From: Myxococcus stipitatus
GTDB lineage: Bacteria > Myxococcota > Myxococcia > Myxococcales > Myxococcaceae
DNA length: 64,000 bases
Direction of reading: 5' to 3'
Assembly: GCF_021412625.1 (NCBI RefSeq)
Contig: NZ_JAKCFI010000008.1
Span: 248,001-312,000 of the forward strand
This document shows positions 16,260-25,720 of this stretch, one piece after another (positions within the stretch are counted from its first letter, which is position 1; the number at the start of each line of letters is the position of its first letter). The position numbers and the translations under genes were made by a program. The notes under the pieces are model-generated. The model made no database searches and had not been told where the DNA came from. It saw only the letters and a program-made list of their open reading frames with translations.

Positions 16260-19226
16260 ATGCTGAAGCGAAACTGGCTTCCAGCTCTCATGACCGCCGT
16301 GCTCGTCACGTTGGGCACGGGCTGTGGAGACGAGTGCGTCGACGAGTTTGACTGTCGCAACGACAAGGGCCAGCCGGCCCCTGGCAAGCAGTGGACCTGC
16401 CACGAGGGCTCCTGCGAGCAGCAGGACATCCCCGACCAGCCGGGCCCGGATGCCGGCACGGACGCGGGGACCGACGGCGGCACCACGGACGGCGGTACGA
16501 CCGACGGCGGCACCACGGATGGCGGCACGACCGATGGTGGAACCACCGACGGCGGCACGACCGATGGCGGCACGGACGGTGGCACCAACCCCGTGACCTG
16601 CACCCCGGCCTGCGCGTCGGGCGAGATTTGCGACATCAGCACGGGCGTGGGCGTGTGCAAGGCGTGCCGCGACACCGCCACGGGGATGGGTCAGGACGAG
16701 GGCTGCTCGGAGACCGCTCCCTTCTGCGACACCTCCGCCGCGAGCGGCAAGGGCGTCTGCAAGGCCTGCACGGACTCCGCCACCGGCGGCGCGCAGGACA
16801 ACGGCTGCACGGCCACGGCGCCTGTCTGTGACACCTCCGCGGCTGGCGGCGCTGGCGTGTGCAAGGCCTGCACGGACTCCGCCACGGGCACGGGCCAGGA
16901 CAATGGCTGCTCCGCCACCACCCCCATCTGCGACCCCACCGGGAACAATGGCGCCGGGGCTTGCGTGTCCTGCGCGGACACCGCCACGGGCGCGGGCCAG
17001 GACAATGGCTGCTCCGCCACCGCCCCCATCTGCGATGTGCTGGAGAACAACGGCGCTGGCGCGTGCAAGGCCTGCGTCGACTCCCAGACCAGCCCGGACC
17101 TGGGCTGCTCGTCCCCCACCAATATCTGCGACACGACCGCCAACGGTGGCGTGGGGCAGTGCAAGGTGTGCACGGTGGTCGACGGCGAGACCCAGGGCTG
17201 CCAGGGCAACCAGACCTGCAACGCCGAGGGCACCGCCTGCGAGGGTTGCGCGGATGACTCCTCCTGCGCCGCCGAGACCCCGGTGTGCCGCACGGACACC
17301 ACCCCGACCATCTGCGTCGAGTGCACCAGCGACAACACCACCCGGTGCGACCCCACCAAGCCGGCGTGCAACGCCAACAACCTCTGCGGCTGCACGGACG
17401 ACGCGCAATGCGCGGCGGTTCCCGACAGCAACCTCGACTACTGCGACACCACGGCCAGCAACGGTCGCGGCCAGTGCGCGGTGTGCCTCACCAACGCCGA
17501 GTGCACCGACCCGAACCGCCCCGTCTGCGACAACCGGACGGCATGCGTGTGCCTCACCAACAGCAACTGTGGCGTGAACCAGGTGTGCAACACGACGTCG
17601 GGCGCCTGCGAGGCTTCCGGTGGCACGCCCTCGGAGACGAGCGCCCAGATCACCGCGGTCCTGGATGCGGCCGCTGGCGAGGTGAACCTCCCCATCAACG
17701 GCGCGCTCGTGACGTTCATCAAGCCGGCGGTCGCGGGCAGCGCGGCGACGGAGCTCACGGGCTTCTTCCTCCAGGCAGAGGCCAATGGTCCGGCGGTCTT
17801 CGTGAGCGACGCGACGGCGCTGAGCCAGGTCGAAGTCGGTGACCGGGTCAACCTGACCGTCACCCAGCGTTCCGATCCCGCTTCCACGGGCACGGCGGGC
17901 ATGCGTGTCGCCCTCGCCGTGACCGACCTCGTGGTCACCAGCAAGGGGCATCCGGTCCAGAATCTGTCGACCGCGACGCCCGCCGGCCTGAAGTTCGATG
18001 TCTCGGCGGCGACCGACCTGGCCACGCCGGACAACTACGAGGCCAAGCTCGTGGCCCTCTCGGGAACCATCGCTGGCGCAGCCGGTAGTTCCGGCGGTGG
18101 CTTCACGGCCTACCCCATCACCACGGCTGGCGTGCAGGCGATCACCAACAACCTCCGCCTGCGGATGCCGAGCCCGCTCGTGAGCGAGTTGGAGATCGTG
18201 CAGGGGTGCCAGTTCACCGTCACCACGGGAGTGTCTTGGCGCTTCAACGCCGTGACGCAGGCTTCGGTGTTCAACACCTCGCAGTTCTCCATGAACTGCC
18301 CCGCGCCCAAGCTCGTCTCGGCGGTCGCGAAGAGCAGCACGTCCGTGCTGCTCACCTTCGACCGGAGGATCGCGCCCGCGTCCGTGCAGGCCTCCGACTT
18401 CACCATCGACGGCCTCGGCATCACGGAAGCCTCCGTCACCGAGACGACGGTGACGCTCACCACGGCGTCCCAGATTGGCGGGAACAACTACACCGTGGCG
18501 GTGACGGGAGAGGTGCTCGACCTCGCGGGCAAGGCTGTCGCGGCTGCGAATAACACCGCGACGTTCAAGGGCTACCGCGCCACGGCCACGCTGCGCATCA
18601 CGGAGATCCAGCCCAACATGTCTGGCGGCAAGGATCTTGTGGAATTGGTGGCCCTGACGAGTGGCACGATCGAAGGAGTCGTTCTCCAGCAGGACGTGAA
18701 CTCGCCCACGGTGCTCGCGACGTTCCCCGACATCTCCGTGGCGGCCAACGACATCATCGTCGTGCACATCGCCGAGGCGGCGGCGTATGTGAGTGAGACC
18801 ACGTCCAAGAACCAGTTCCCCACCAGTTCGACGCCGGTGAACTACGACACCGCCTGGGACATCAAGGGCGGGGCCACGGGCATCACCTTCTCCAGCCGCA
18901 TCGTGCTGGTGAGGACCGCCGCTGGGGAAATCATGGATGGGGCACCTTTCGCCAGGAGCTCTGGCACGCCTCCGAATGCGTTCCCGGGGAACGTGCAGGC
19001 CCTCCAGGCCGTGGGTCAGTGGCTGCCCGTCAACTGTGGTGGCGTGCCCTGCACCGCGGACACGACGCCGAGCGCCGCACAGGTCTCCGCGGACTGGTCG
19101 GACGTCCCCGCCTCGGGCACCGTGACGCCCGCGTCTGTCACCGTGCGCCGCATCAGCCCCAATGACACGAACACCCGGGACGATTGGGCAGTGGGGGCCT
19201 CCTCCTGGGGTCTGCCCAACCCGTAG
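16260..19226 (+). CDS. Cys-rich surface lipoprotein with TDGGT repeat
   Basis: A 988-residue lipoprotein with lipobox LGTGC (C22). A flexible spacer of eight TDGGT units (residues 71-109) leads to a Cys-rich region (about 110-455). This has five or more ~42-residue repeats of the form VCKAC-x2-SATG-x2-QDNGC-x8-CD, then shorter Cys pairs. The C-terminal half is beta-rich: a nucleic-acid-binding-like OB segment (~470-600), a bacterial Ig-like module (LLTFDRRIAP, ~690-780) and a lamin-tail-like module (LRITEIQPNMSGGKDLVELV, ~785 on). The ribosome binding site GGAGG is seven bases before the ATG. It is likely anchored on the outer membrane. A perfect terminator follows the gene. Its function is unknown. 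Confidence 0.85.
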   Translation: MLKRNWLPALMTAVLVTLGTGCGDECVDEFDCRNDKGQPAPGKQWTCHEGSCEQQDIPDQPGPDAGTDAGTDGGTTDGGTTDGGTTDGGTTDGGTTDGGTTDGGTDGGTNPVTCTPACASGEICDISTGVGVCKACRDTATGMGQDEGCSETAPFCDTSAASGKGVCKACTDSATGGAQDNGCTATAPVCDTSAAGGAGVCKACTDSATGTGQDNGCSATTPICDPTGNNGAGACVSCADTATGAGQDNGCSATAPICDVLENNGAGACKACVDSQTSPDLGCSSPTNICDTTANGGVGQCKVCTVVDGETQGCQGNQTCNAEGTACEGCADDSSCAAETPVCRTDTTPTICVECTSDNTTRCDPTKPACNANNLCGCTDDAQCAAVPDSNLDYCDTTASNGRGQCAVCLTNAECTDPNRPVCDNRTACVCLTNSNCGVNQVCNTTSGACEASGGTPSETSAQITAVLDAAAGEVNLPINGALVTFIKPAVAGSAATELTGFFLQAEANGPAVFVSDATALSQVEVGDRVNLTVTQRSDPASTGTAGMRVALAVTDLVVTSKGHPVQNLSTATPAGLKFDVSAATDLATPDNYEAKLVALSGTIAGAAGSSGGGFTAYPITTAGVQAITNNLRLRMPSPLVSELEIVQGCQFTVTTGVSWRFNAVTQASVFNTSQFSMNCPAPKLVSAVAKSSTSVLLTFDRRIAPASVQASDFTIDGLGITEASVTETTVTLTTASQIGGNNYTVAVTGEVLDLAGKAVAAANNTATFKGYRATATLRITEIQPNMSGGKDLVELVALTSGTIEGVVLQQDVNSPTVLATFPDISVAANDIIVVHIAEAAAYVSETTSKNQFPTSSTPVNYDTAWDIKGGATGITFSSRIVLVRTAAGEIMDGAPFARSSGTPPNAFPGNVQALQAVGQWLPVNCGGVPCTADTTPSAAQVSADWSDVPASGTVTPASVTVRRISPNDTNTRDDWAVGASSWGLPNP
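16470..16586 (+). repeat. 15-bp coding repeat encoding TDGGT units
   Basis: Near-identical 15-bp units (ACCGACGGCGGCACC and close variants) run in tandem inside the lipoprotein gene. They keep the reading frame because the unit is a multiple of three. Such repeats change number by slippage, so the spacer length may vary between strains. Confidence 0.85.
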
Positions 19227-19253
19227 TCTGGGATTGAAGTCCTGAATCACTCC

Positions 19254-19287
19254 GGCCGCGGTCCCGCTTCGGGGCCGCGGCCTTTTT
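19254..19287 (+). terminator. Rho-independent terminator after the Cys-rich lipoprotein gene
   Basis: GGCCGCGG-T-CCCG, a CTT loop and CGGG-G-CCGCGGCC form a 13-bp stem with one T-G pair, followed directly by TTTTT. It lies 27 bases after the stop codon and works in the plus direction only. Confidence 0.93.
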
Positions 19288-19323
19288 CATGGGCACACGG
19301 GACACCGTGACCTTGAGTTGCTG

Positions 19324-19336
19324 TCACCCCGGGTGA
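19324..19336. promoter_or_regulatory. Palindrome TCACCCCGGGTGA
   Basis: A 13-bp palindrome with six-base arms in the short gap before the gene at 19400. It is a candidate operator, with no other support. Confidence 0.3.
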
Positions 19337-19399
19337 TTACAGTAGCGACTCTTCCGAGGGCTCCGACACGTGACTTCGCCCTCATGGACCGGAGTTCTC

Positions 19400-22300
19400 A
19401 TGCGGCTCACCCGTGCCCTGGCATCGCTGCTCGTCCTCTTCCTGGCCGCGTGCCCTGGCTCCAAGTCCGTCACTCCGCCCATCACCGAGCAGGACGCGGG
19501 GACTCGCGACGGCGGCGACACCGCGCTCTCCCTCGACACCACCGCCCTCCCCGAGGCCTATCTCGGTGACGCGTACGCGACCCTGCTCGCCGCCTCCGGC
19601 GGCAAGCCTCCGTATGCCTGGAGCATCGGGAGCGGCGCCCTCCCCCCTGGCCTCCAGCTCGCTGCCTCCGGCCACCTCACCGGCTTCCCCGCCACCTCGG
19701 GCTCCTTCGCCCTCGCGGTCGTCGTCCAGGACGCCTCGGGCGCCTCCAGCTCGCGCGAGCTCACCCTCTCCGTCCTCTCCCCACCCGCCATCGCCGGCAC
19801 CACCCTCCCCCTCGGCGTCGTCGGCGCCCCCTACTCCACCTCCATCGACGTCCATGGCGGACGCGCCCCCCTGAGCCTCCACGTCACGACGGGAGCCCTG
19901 CCACCGGGCCTCTCACTCGAGGCTCACTCGCTCTCCGGGACGCCCACCTCCGCCATCGCCTCGGCCTTCACCCTCGAGGTCCGTGACGCCAACGGCCGCT
20001 CCGCCTCCGCGTCCTTCGAGCTCACCATCCGCGATGGCCTCACCATCACCCCCACCACCCTCCCGGATGCTTACTCGGACACCGCCTATCGCCAGACGCT
20101 CACCAGCCTCGGCGGCAAGGCGCCCTTCCGTTGGAGCCTCGTCAGCGGCGCGCTCCCCTCCGGCCTCTCCCTCCTCGACTCCGGCCTCATCGAGGGCACC
20201 GCTTCCACCCTGGGGACCTCCTCCTTCACCGTGAAGGTCACGGACGCGGACGGCGCCTCCGATACCCGCGAGGTGACCCTCACCACGTACCTGCCTCCCC
20301 TCCTCGCCCCGCTCTCCACCACGAGCGCGTACACCCAGGACGCCGTCGCGATCGCCCTCCAGGCCGCACAGGGCAAGGCCCCCTACGTCTTCAGCGCGTC
20401 CGGCCCCGTGCCCCCAGGCCTCGTGCTCGCCCCCGAGGGTCTGCTCCACGGACAACCCTCCCAGGCCGGCACCTTCTCCTTCGAGCTCACCGCGCGGGAC
20501 GCCAACGGACGCAACGCCACGCGCGCCATCACCTTCACCGTCCACGCCCGCCCTACCATCTCCACCCAGGGCCTGCCAGACGCCACCTCGGGCCAGGCCT
20601 ATTCGCAGCAGCTCACCGCCAACGGCGGCCAGGGCACCCTCACGTGGCGGCTCGCCTCCGGCGCCCTTCCCATCGGCCTCTCCCTCGGCGCCAACGGCAC
20701 CATCAGCGGCACCCCCACCACCCCGGGCACCGCCTCCTTCACCGTCAGCGCCACCGACACGGGCGGACGCTCCGACAGCCGCGCCCTGTCGCTCTCCGTC
20801 TATAGCGCTCCGCTCATCACCACCGGCACGCTCGCGGATGGCTATGTGACGACGCCCTACTCCGCCACCGTCAGCGCGTCCGGGGGACGCGCCCCATACA
20901 CGTGGAGCCTCCACAGCGGCGCGCTGCCCGCCGGCATCTCCCTCGCGCCCGGCACCGGCGTCATCTCCGGCTCCCTCGGCGCGACTCCGTCCTCCGCGTC
21001 GTTCACCCTCCGCGTCACCGACAGCGGCGGCCGCATCGGCCTGCAGAGCTTCCTGCTCCACGTCCTCGAGCCGCCCACCCTCAGCGGCGTCGCGACCGCG
21101 CTCAGCGCCTACGTCTCCAATCCCTTCGACGTGACGTACATCGCCTCCGGAGGACGAAGCCCGCTCACCTTCTACACCTCGAGCATGCTGCCCCCCGGCC
21201 TCACCCTCTCCGCCAATGGGACGCTGACGGGCACGCCCACCACGACGAACACCTGGTCGGGCACCATCCTCGTCGCCGACGCGAACGGCCGCACCGCCTC
21301 GCAGGCCTTCTCCATCACCGTCTACACGCTCCCCGCCATCACCACGAGCAGCCTGCCCGAGGCCCAGGGCGGGGCGGCCTACTCCCACTCGCTCGCGGCC
21401 ACCGGTGGCAGGCCGCCCCTCTCCTGGAGCATCTCCAGCGGCGCGCTGCCCCTCGGCCTCTCCCTCTCCACCACCGGCGCCCTCTCCGGCTCCACCACCG
21501 CGGCCTCGTCGACGTTCACCGCCCGGGTCACCGACAGCAACGGCCGCTTCGCCGAGCGCCCCCTCACGCTGCCCGTCTACCTCCCTCCCGTCATCACCAC
21601 GACGACCCTTCCTGGCGGCCTCGTCGGCCAGTCCTACGCCACGCCGCTCACCGCCAACGGGCAGGCCCCCTTCACGTGGAGCACACTCGGCGCCCTGCCC
21701 GCGGGCCTCACCCTGACCTCCGACGGAGAGCTCACGGGTGTCCCCACCTCCCCGGGCACCACGTCCTTCACGGCCGTCGTGCAGGACGCTCGCGGCGCGT
21801 CGGCCTCGAGGCCCCTCTCGCTCGTCGTCAGCGGCACGGGCCAGCTCTTCACCGTGGGCCAGTGGAACCTCGAGTGGTTCGGCGCGGACAACCTGGGCCC
21901 CCCGGATGACCTCCAGGTCACCCGCGCTCGCGACATCCTCCTGGGCGTGGGCGCCAACCTGTGGGGCCTCGTCGAGATGGTGGACGCCCAGGACTTCGCC
22001 AACCTCAAGTCCCAGCTCCCTGGCTACAGCGGCTTCCTCGCCAATGACACGAGCTACGTCCCCGGCGGCGCCGCCTGGTACTCCACGGGCGAGCAGAAGC
22101 CCGGCATCCTCTACGACGACTCACTCACCTTCAGCGGCGCGCAGCTCGTCCTCACCGAGTCCGCCTTCTCCTTCGGCGGACGGCCGCCCCTGCGCGTCGA
22201 CCTCCTCGCGAACTTCCACGGCGTGCAGACGCCCCTCGTCGTCATCGTCATGCACATGAAGGCCTTCGCCGACCTGGAGTCGTACACCCGCCGGCAGGAG

Positions 22301-23194
22301 GCCAGCCTCGCGCTCAAGACGTACCTCGACGGCCTGCCGCCCTCCACGCACGCCTTCGTCATCGGCGACTGGAACGACGACGTGGACGTCTCCATCACCC
22401 GCGAGAACGGCGTCAACCTGCCCACGCCCTTCGCGAACTTCCTCGAGGACACGGCGCACTACACCTTCGTCACCCGCCCCCTCTCCCTGGCCGGCGAGCG
22501 CACCACCGTCGAATACCGTGACGCCATCGACCACACGCTCGTCAGCGACGACGTCGCCGCGCACTACGTGTACAACTCCGTCCGCGTCCTGCGCCCCGAC
22601 ACCACCTATCCCGACTACGTCGACACCGTCAGCGACCACTATCCCGTCATCAGTCGCTACGACTTCGGCGGAGGCGGCTCGCCCGACGCCGGCACGGGCA
22701 CCCCTCCGGTCGTGTTCATCAACGAGGTCCTCGCCAACGAGCCCGCCGTGCCCATCGCCGATGGCGGCACCGCGGCCGACAGCCACTACGAGTTCATCGA
22801 GGTGGTCAACACCGGGGGCTCTCCCGCCGACCTGTCCGGCTGGACGCTCCAGGACGCCGTCGCCACCCGCCACACCTTCGCGACCGGCACGGTCATCGCC
22901 CCAGGCAAGGCCTATGTCGTCTTCGGCGGCCCCCGAGGCTTCATCCCCGGCACTCCGGACACCGTGGCCGCGTCCAGCGGACAGCTCGGCCTCAACAACG
23001 ACACGGACACCGTGAGCCTGCGCGCCGGCGACGGCACGCTCGTGGACACCCTCTCGTACAGCAGCACCCGGGACAACACGTCCATCAACCGCGACCCCGA
23101 CGCACAGTCCGGCGCCAGCTTCGTGCTGCACACCGTCCTCAACCCCGCCCTGACCTCCTCACCGGGGCGGCGCGCGAACGGCGGCGCGTTCTAG
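19400..23194 (+). CDS. Nine-Ig-domain lipoprotein with nuclease-like domain and lamin-tail domain
   Basis: A 1264-residue lipoprotein (lipobox LAAC). Nine tandem ~85-residue putative Ig modules (He_PIG type) carry the recurrent marks SGALPPGLSL and GTPTxxGT. They are followed at about residue 815 by an endonuclease/exonuclease/phosphatase domain: GQWNLEWFG, then LVEMVD, VIGDWNDDVD and a C-terminal SDHYPV. All the expected acidic and His residues are visible. The last part is a lamin-tail (LTD) domain, INEVLAN through YEFIEVVNTGG to VFGGPRGF. The ATG at 19400 has GGAG six bases upstream. It probably acts at the cell surface as a nuclease or phosphoesterase, with the Ig string as a stalk. Confidence 0.85.
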   Translation: MRLTRALASLLVLFLAACPGSKSVTPPITEQDAGTRDGGDTALSLDTTALPEAYLGDAYATLLAASGGKPPYAWSIGSGALPPGLQLAASGHLTGFPATSGSFALAVVVQDASGASSSRELTLSVLSPPAIAGTTLPLGVVGAPYSTSIDVHGGRAPLSLHVTTGALPPGLSLEAHSLSGTPTSAIASAFTLEVRDANGRSASASFELTIRDGLTITPTTLPDAYSDTAYRQTLTSLGGKAPFRWSLVSGALPSGLSLLDSGLIEGTASTLGTSSFTVKVTDADGASDTREVTLTTYLPPLLAPLSTTSAYTQDAVAIALQAAQGKAPYVFSASGPVPPGLVLAPEGLLHGQPSQAGTFSFELTARDANGRNATRAITFTVHARPTISTQGLPDATSGQAYSQQLTANGGQGTLTWRLASGALPIGLSLGANGTISGTPTTPGTASFTVSATDTGGRSDSRALSLSVYSAPLITTGTLADGYVTTPYSATVSASGGRAPYTWSLHSGALPAGISLAPGTGVISGSLGATPSSASFTLRVTDSGGRIGLQSFLLHVLEPPTLSGVATALSAYVSNPFDVTYIASGGRSPLTFYTSSMLPPGLTLSANGTLTGTPTTTNTWSGTILVADANGRTASQAFSITVYTLPAITTSSLPEAQGGAAYSHSLAATGGRPPLSWSISSGALPLGLSLSTTGALSGSTTAASSTFTARVTDSNGRFAERPLTLPVYLPPVITTTTLPGGLVGQSYATPLTANGQAPFTWSTLGALPAGLTLTSDGELTGVPTSPGTTSFTAVVQDARGASASRPLSLVVSGTGQLFTVGQWNLEWFGADNLGPPDDLQVTRARDILLGVGANLWGLVEMVDAQDFANLKSQLPGYSGFLANDTSYVPGGAAWYSTGEQKPGILYDDSLTFSGAQLVLTESAFSFGGRPPLRVDLLANFHGVQTPLVVIVMHMKAFADLESYTRRQEASLALKTYLDGLPPSTHAFVIGDWNDDVDVSITRENGVNLPTPFANFLEDTAHYTFVTRPLSLAGERTTVEYRDAIDHTLVSDDVAAHYVYNSVRVLRPDTTYPDYVDTVSDHYPVISRYDFGGGGSPDAGTGTPPVVFINEVLANEPAVPIADGGTAADSHYEFIEVVNTGGSPADLSGWTLQDAVATRHTFATGTVIAPGKAYVVFGGPRGFIPGTPDTVAASSGQLGLNNDTDTVSLRAGDGTLVDTLSYSSTRDNTSINRDPDAQSGASFVLHTVLNPALTSSPGRRANGGAF

Positions 23195-23225
23195 CCAGGC
23201 CGCGGCCCCGCGAGTCGCCCGCCCT

Positions 23226-23786
23226 TCAGCGGCTCGGCGCCACGTCACGTGACGTCCGCTCGCGGGCCCGCTGCTCGCGGACCTCCCGCTCGGTCGGAAT
23301 CAACTGGCCGGGCGCGGCAGACGCCGTCACCTCCCGCGCCACCCAGCCTCCAGGGCCATCGTCGTACGTCACGTCGACGGGGTCTCCCTCCTTCATCGCC
23401 GCCAGCCCCACCGGGTGCCCGTTGAGCAACAGCCGCGTCGCGGGCACCACGCCCACGTCCCGCTCCGTCCCCTGCGTGTCTCGGATGAGCAGCTCGTTGT
23501 CCCCCACCCACGCCACGTGCCCCTGGAAGCTCCCAGTGGGCGCGGGACGGCCCGAGCCCCCATGCCCCACGCCCTGCTGGTCCGGCCCCTGCAACGCATC
23601 CGGGTCCGGCGCCCGCTCGCGCGACGCCACCAGGTCCCTCAAGAGGGCCGAGCGCCGCTCGCGGTCATCCGCCGTGGGAATGACGCCCCCTCCTCGCGAG
23701 CCCTCGTCCCGCTGCCCGCACCCCATCCAGAGCCCCCCCACGCCGAGCGCCATCGCCAGCACTGCTCCACGTCCCGCTCGGTCCAT
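23226..23786 (-). CDS. Small lipoprotein, unknown function
   Basis: A 186-residue predicted lipoprotein starting MDRAGRGAVLAMALGVGG, with the lipobox-like WMGC before a GQRDEGSRGG spacer. The first third is low complexity. Residues ~85-160 form a compact beta-rich segment, GHVAWVGDNELLIRDTQGTERDV in part, that resembles a small PRC-barrel or OB-like module of unknown role. The true start is inferred from the signal peptide, and GGAGG sits about 13 bases upstream. It converges on the large Ig-domain gene with a 31-base gap. Confidence 0.6.
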   Translation of the reverse strand: MDRAGRGAVLAMALGVGGLWMGCGQRDEGSRGGGVIPTADDRERRSALLRDLVASRERAPDPDALQGPDQQGVGHGGSGRPAPTGSFQGHVAWVGDNELLIRDTQGTERDVGVVPATRLLLNGHPVGLAAMKEGDPVDVTYDDGPGGWVAREVTASAAPGQLIPTEREVREQRARERTSRDVAPSR

Positions 23787-24143
23787 CGTCCCGTGACCTC
23801 CTGCCGTTCCGGCGGCTCGCGCAGCGACACACCCGACCGCCGCCCCCGCTTCGTCAACATGCAAACGGTCCAGGCAGCCGAGAACCCGGGCCCATCGAGC
23901 CCCCAGCCCCGAAGCCCGATGGACAGACAGCCTCGCGCCGCCCGGCCCGCTCGCCCCTCCTCACGGCCATGTCGGAAAGCGCGCGTCCGCGAGCGCGATG
24001 CCCGCCACGATAGACGCCGGGCCTGACATCGCCGCGCCAGGGACCGGCGTGGCGCGCGCCCTCGGCAAAAACGAACGCGGGCGGCGATTTCTCGCCACCC
24101 GCGTCCGACAACTCACGAAACCACCTGGGTCAGCGAGCGCCGC
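23787..24143. other. 357-bp gap; holds the terminator of the SIMPL-domain gene
   Basis: No convincing gene is seen. The open frames are Arg/Gly/Pro-rich and lack family features. The only clear element is the hairpin at 24067-24104. The promoter of the small lipoprotein gene should lie near its start. Confidence 0.6.
24067..24104 (-). terminator. Rho-independent terminator of the SIMPL-domain gene
   Basis: On the minus strand, ACGCGGGTGGCGA, a GAAA loop and TCGCCGCCCGCGT form a long stem with one mismatch, followed closely by a TTTTT run (24067-24071). It lies 40 bases past the stop codon of the gene at 24144. Confidence 0.85.
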
Positions 24144-24896
24144 TCAGCGCGCGGCCTCGATGAGGTAGACGAGCGTGACCTTCGCCTGCACCGTCTGCTC
24201 CTCCGGCTGGATGGACGTGGCCACCCGGGCGTCGGACGCCATCTCCGCCATCGCGAAGCGCGCCGGGTAGAGCTGCGGCGGCGCGGTCACCGTGCTCGCG
24301 TCCACCACCGCGCCCAGCTTCACGCCCAGCGACGCGGCCAGCACCTCGGCGGACTTGCGCGCCCGGGTCACCGCCTGGCGCAGCGCCTCGCCCTGCACCG
24401 TGTCCTGCCGGGCCAGCCCGAAGCGCACCTGGTCCACCCGGTTGGCGCCCGCGGCCAGCGCCTGGTCCAGCAGGCTGCCCACGCGCGACAGCTCCGTGAC
24501 GTGCACGCTCACCACGTTGCTCACGCGGTAGCCACGCAGCTTCGGCTCCGTCTCGTTGGGCGCGGGCGGGGCGTAGTCCGGGTACACCGAGTAGTTGCGC
24601 GTCTGGATTTCCTTGCGGTGGATGCCCGCGCCCGTCAGCGCCGCGATGACCTTCTCCATCTTCTTCGCGTTCTGCTCACCCGCCGCCTTCGCGGTGGACG
24701 CCAGCGTCTCCACCGCCAGGTCGATGAAGGCCTCGTCGGGCTGCGCCTTCACCTCGCCGGTGCCCTCGACGCGCAGCGTGCGCACGGACGGGTCGACCGG
24801 GGGACGCGGCGGCGGCGCGGGCTGGGCCACCGCCCCCAGCGAGGTGAGCAGGGCCGCGGTGAGAAGCAGGGAACGCAGGGGTCGGGACTGGAGCAT
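24144..24896 (-). CDS. SIMPL-domain (DUF541) periplasmic protein
   Basis: A 250-residue protein with signal peptide MLQSRPLRSLLLTAALLTSLGAVAQ. Family marks are RTLRVEGTGEVKAQPDEAFIDL near residue 40, the EKVIAALTGAGIHRKEIQTRNYSVYPDY block, and the C-terminal VQAKVTLVYLIEA strand. SIMPL proteins (E. coli YggE type) form ring-like periplasmic or outer-membrane assemblies linked to oxidative or envelope stress; the exact role is unknown. AAGGAGG lies seven bases before the ATG. It is followed by its own terminator, so it is a single-gene unit. Confidence 0.88.
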   Translation of the reverse strand: MLQSRPLRSLLLTAALLTSLGAVAQPAPPPRPPVDPSVRTLRVEGTGEVKAQPDEAFIDLAVETLASTAKAAGEQNAKKMEKVIAALTGAGIHRKEIQTRNYSVYPDYAPPAPNETEPKLRGYRVSNVVSVHVTELSRVGSLLDQALAAGANRVDQVRFGLARQDTVQGEALRQAVTRARKSAEVLAASLGVKLGAVVDASTVTAPPQLYPARFAMAEMASDARVATSIQPEEQTVQAKVTLVYLIEAAR

Positions 24897-25075
24897 GGCG
24901 CCTCCTTGGGGCGGGGTTTCCGGTACGGCGGGTGTCGTGGTGCCGCTTCCTTACCTCCACGGACGGCCCCCGCAGGCGAACATTCACGCCACTTCCCGCA
25001 TCCCGGGTCGCCCCGGCACGCGCGGCGGGCCTCCCTCGGGGGAGGGCCACCCGCCCCGTCCACGAGTGCGCGGGC

Positions 25076-25720
25076 TCACGGACTCGCGGCGTCCGCCGCC
25101 TCGTACGCGGGCGGCTGGGGCGTGGGCGACTTGCCACCCCGGCTCGTCACGGCGCGGACCTTGGAGGTGGCCTTGCGGCGCGCGGCGCGCAGGGCATCGC
25201 GGCCCAGGTCCATCACCGCGGACACGGCCCCGGACACCAGGTTGCCCGGCGGCGTGTCCGGCGCGAGCGGGTGCGGATGCGTGGGCGCCGTCTTCTTCGC
25301 GTTCTCCAGCAGCAACCCCAGCGCGCGCAGCTCCTGGGGACGGAAGGCCTTCTTGACCTCCGGGAACAGCGTGCCCTCCTCCTCGAGCACGTGCGTGCGG
25401 ACGTTCTCCATCAGCACGTGCACCTTCGCGTCGAAGCGCTCCGCGTCCGGCGGCAGGTCGTCGAGCTCCGACAACAGCCACTTCACGACATGGTGCTCCT
25501 CCAGCGAGCGCAGCACCTCGTGCAGCAGCGGCACCGAGCGGGCACGCACCGCCGGGTAGAAGACCTGCTCCTCGATGGCCGAGTGGATGGACAGCTCGAG
25601 CACCATCTGGTCCACCAGCTTGCGCTTCAGCTTGTGGGCGTTGGGGCCCGTCTTCTCGAACTTGCGGAAGAGTTGCTCCACCGTCTTGTGGTCCGCCTTC
25701 AGCAACGCGATGGCATCCAT
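25076..25720 (-). CDS. Hemerythrin-like (HHE) domain protein
   Basis: A 214-residue cytoplasmic protein. The N-terminal ~150 residues are an HHE four-helix bundle with the expected di-iron ligands: H11 in LKADHKTVEQLF, H45 and E49-E50 in ELSIHSAIEEQVFYP, H75-H76 in LEEHHVVKWLL, and H107-E111 region in ENVRTHVLEEEGTLFPEV. The tail is Pro/Ala and Lys-rich. Such domains bind oxygen, nitric oxide or iron and can protect against oxidative or nitrosative stress. The AGGAGG ribosome site lies ten bases before the ATG. It stands alone between two gaps. Confidence 0.85.
   Translation of the reverse strand: MDAIALLKADHKTVEQLFRKFEKTGPNAHKLKRKLVDQMVLELSIHSAIEEQVFYPAVRARSVPLLHEVLRSLEEHHVVKWLLSELDDLPPDAERFDAKVHVLMENVRTHVLEEEGTLFPEVKKAFRPQELRALGLLLENAKKTAPTHPHPLAPDTPPGNLVSGAVSAVMDLGRDALRAARRKATSKVRAVTSRGGKSPTPQPPAYEAADAASP

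Noticed and set aside
16470-16586. Tandem repeat considered as a CRISPR array
   Set aside because: Units are 15 bases, contiguous and in frame, with no spacers; it encodes TDGGT.
14745-19250. A 1501-codon open frame on the minus strand
   Set aside because: It runs antisense to the M64 peptidase and Cys-rich lipoprotein genes, is Arg/Gly/Ala-rich with no domain, and reflects high GC at third positions.
23854-24111. An 85-codon minus-strand frame
   Set aside because: Gly/Arg-rich with no pattern, and it covers the terminator hairpin of the SIMPL gene.
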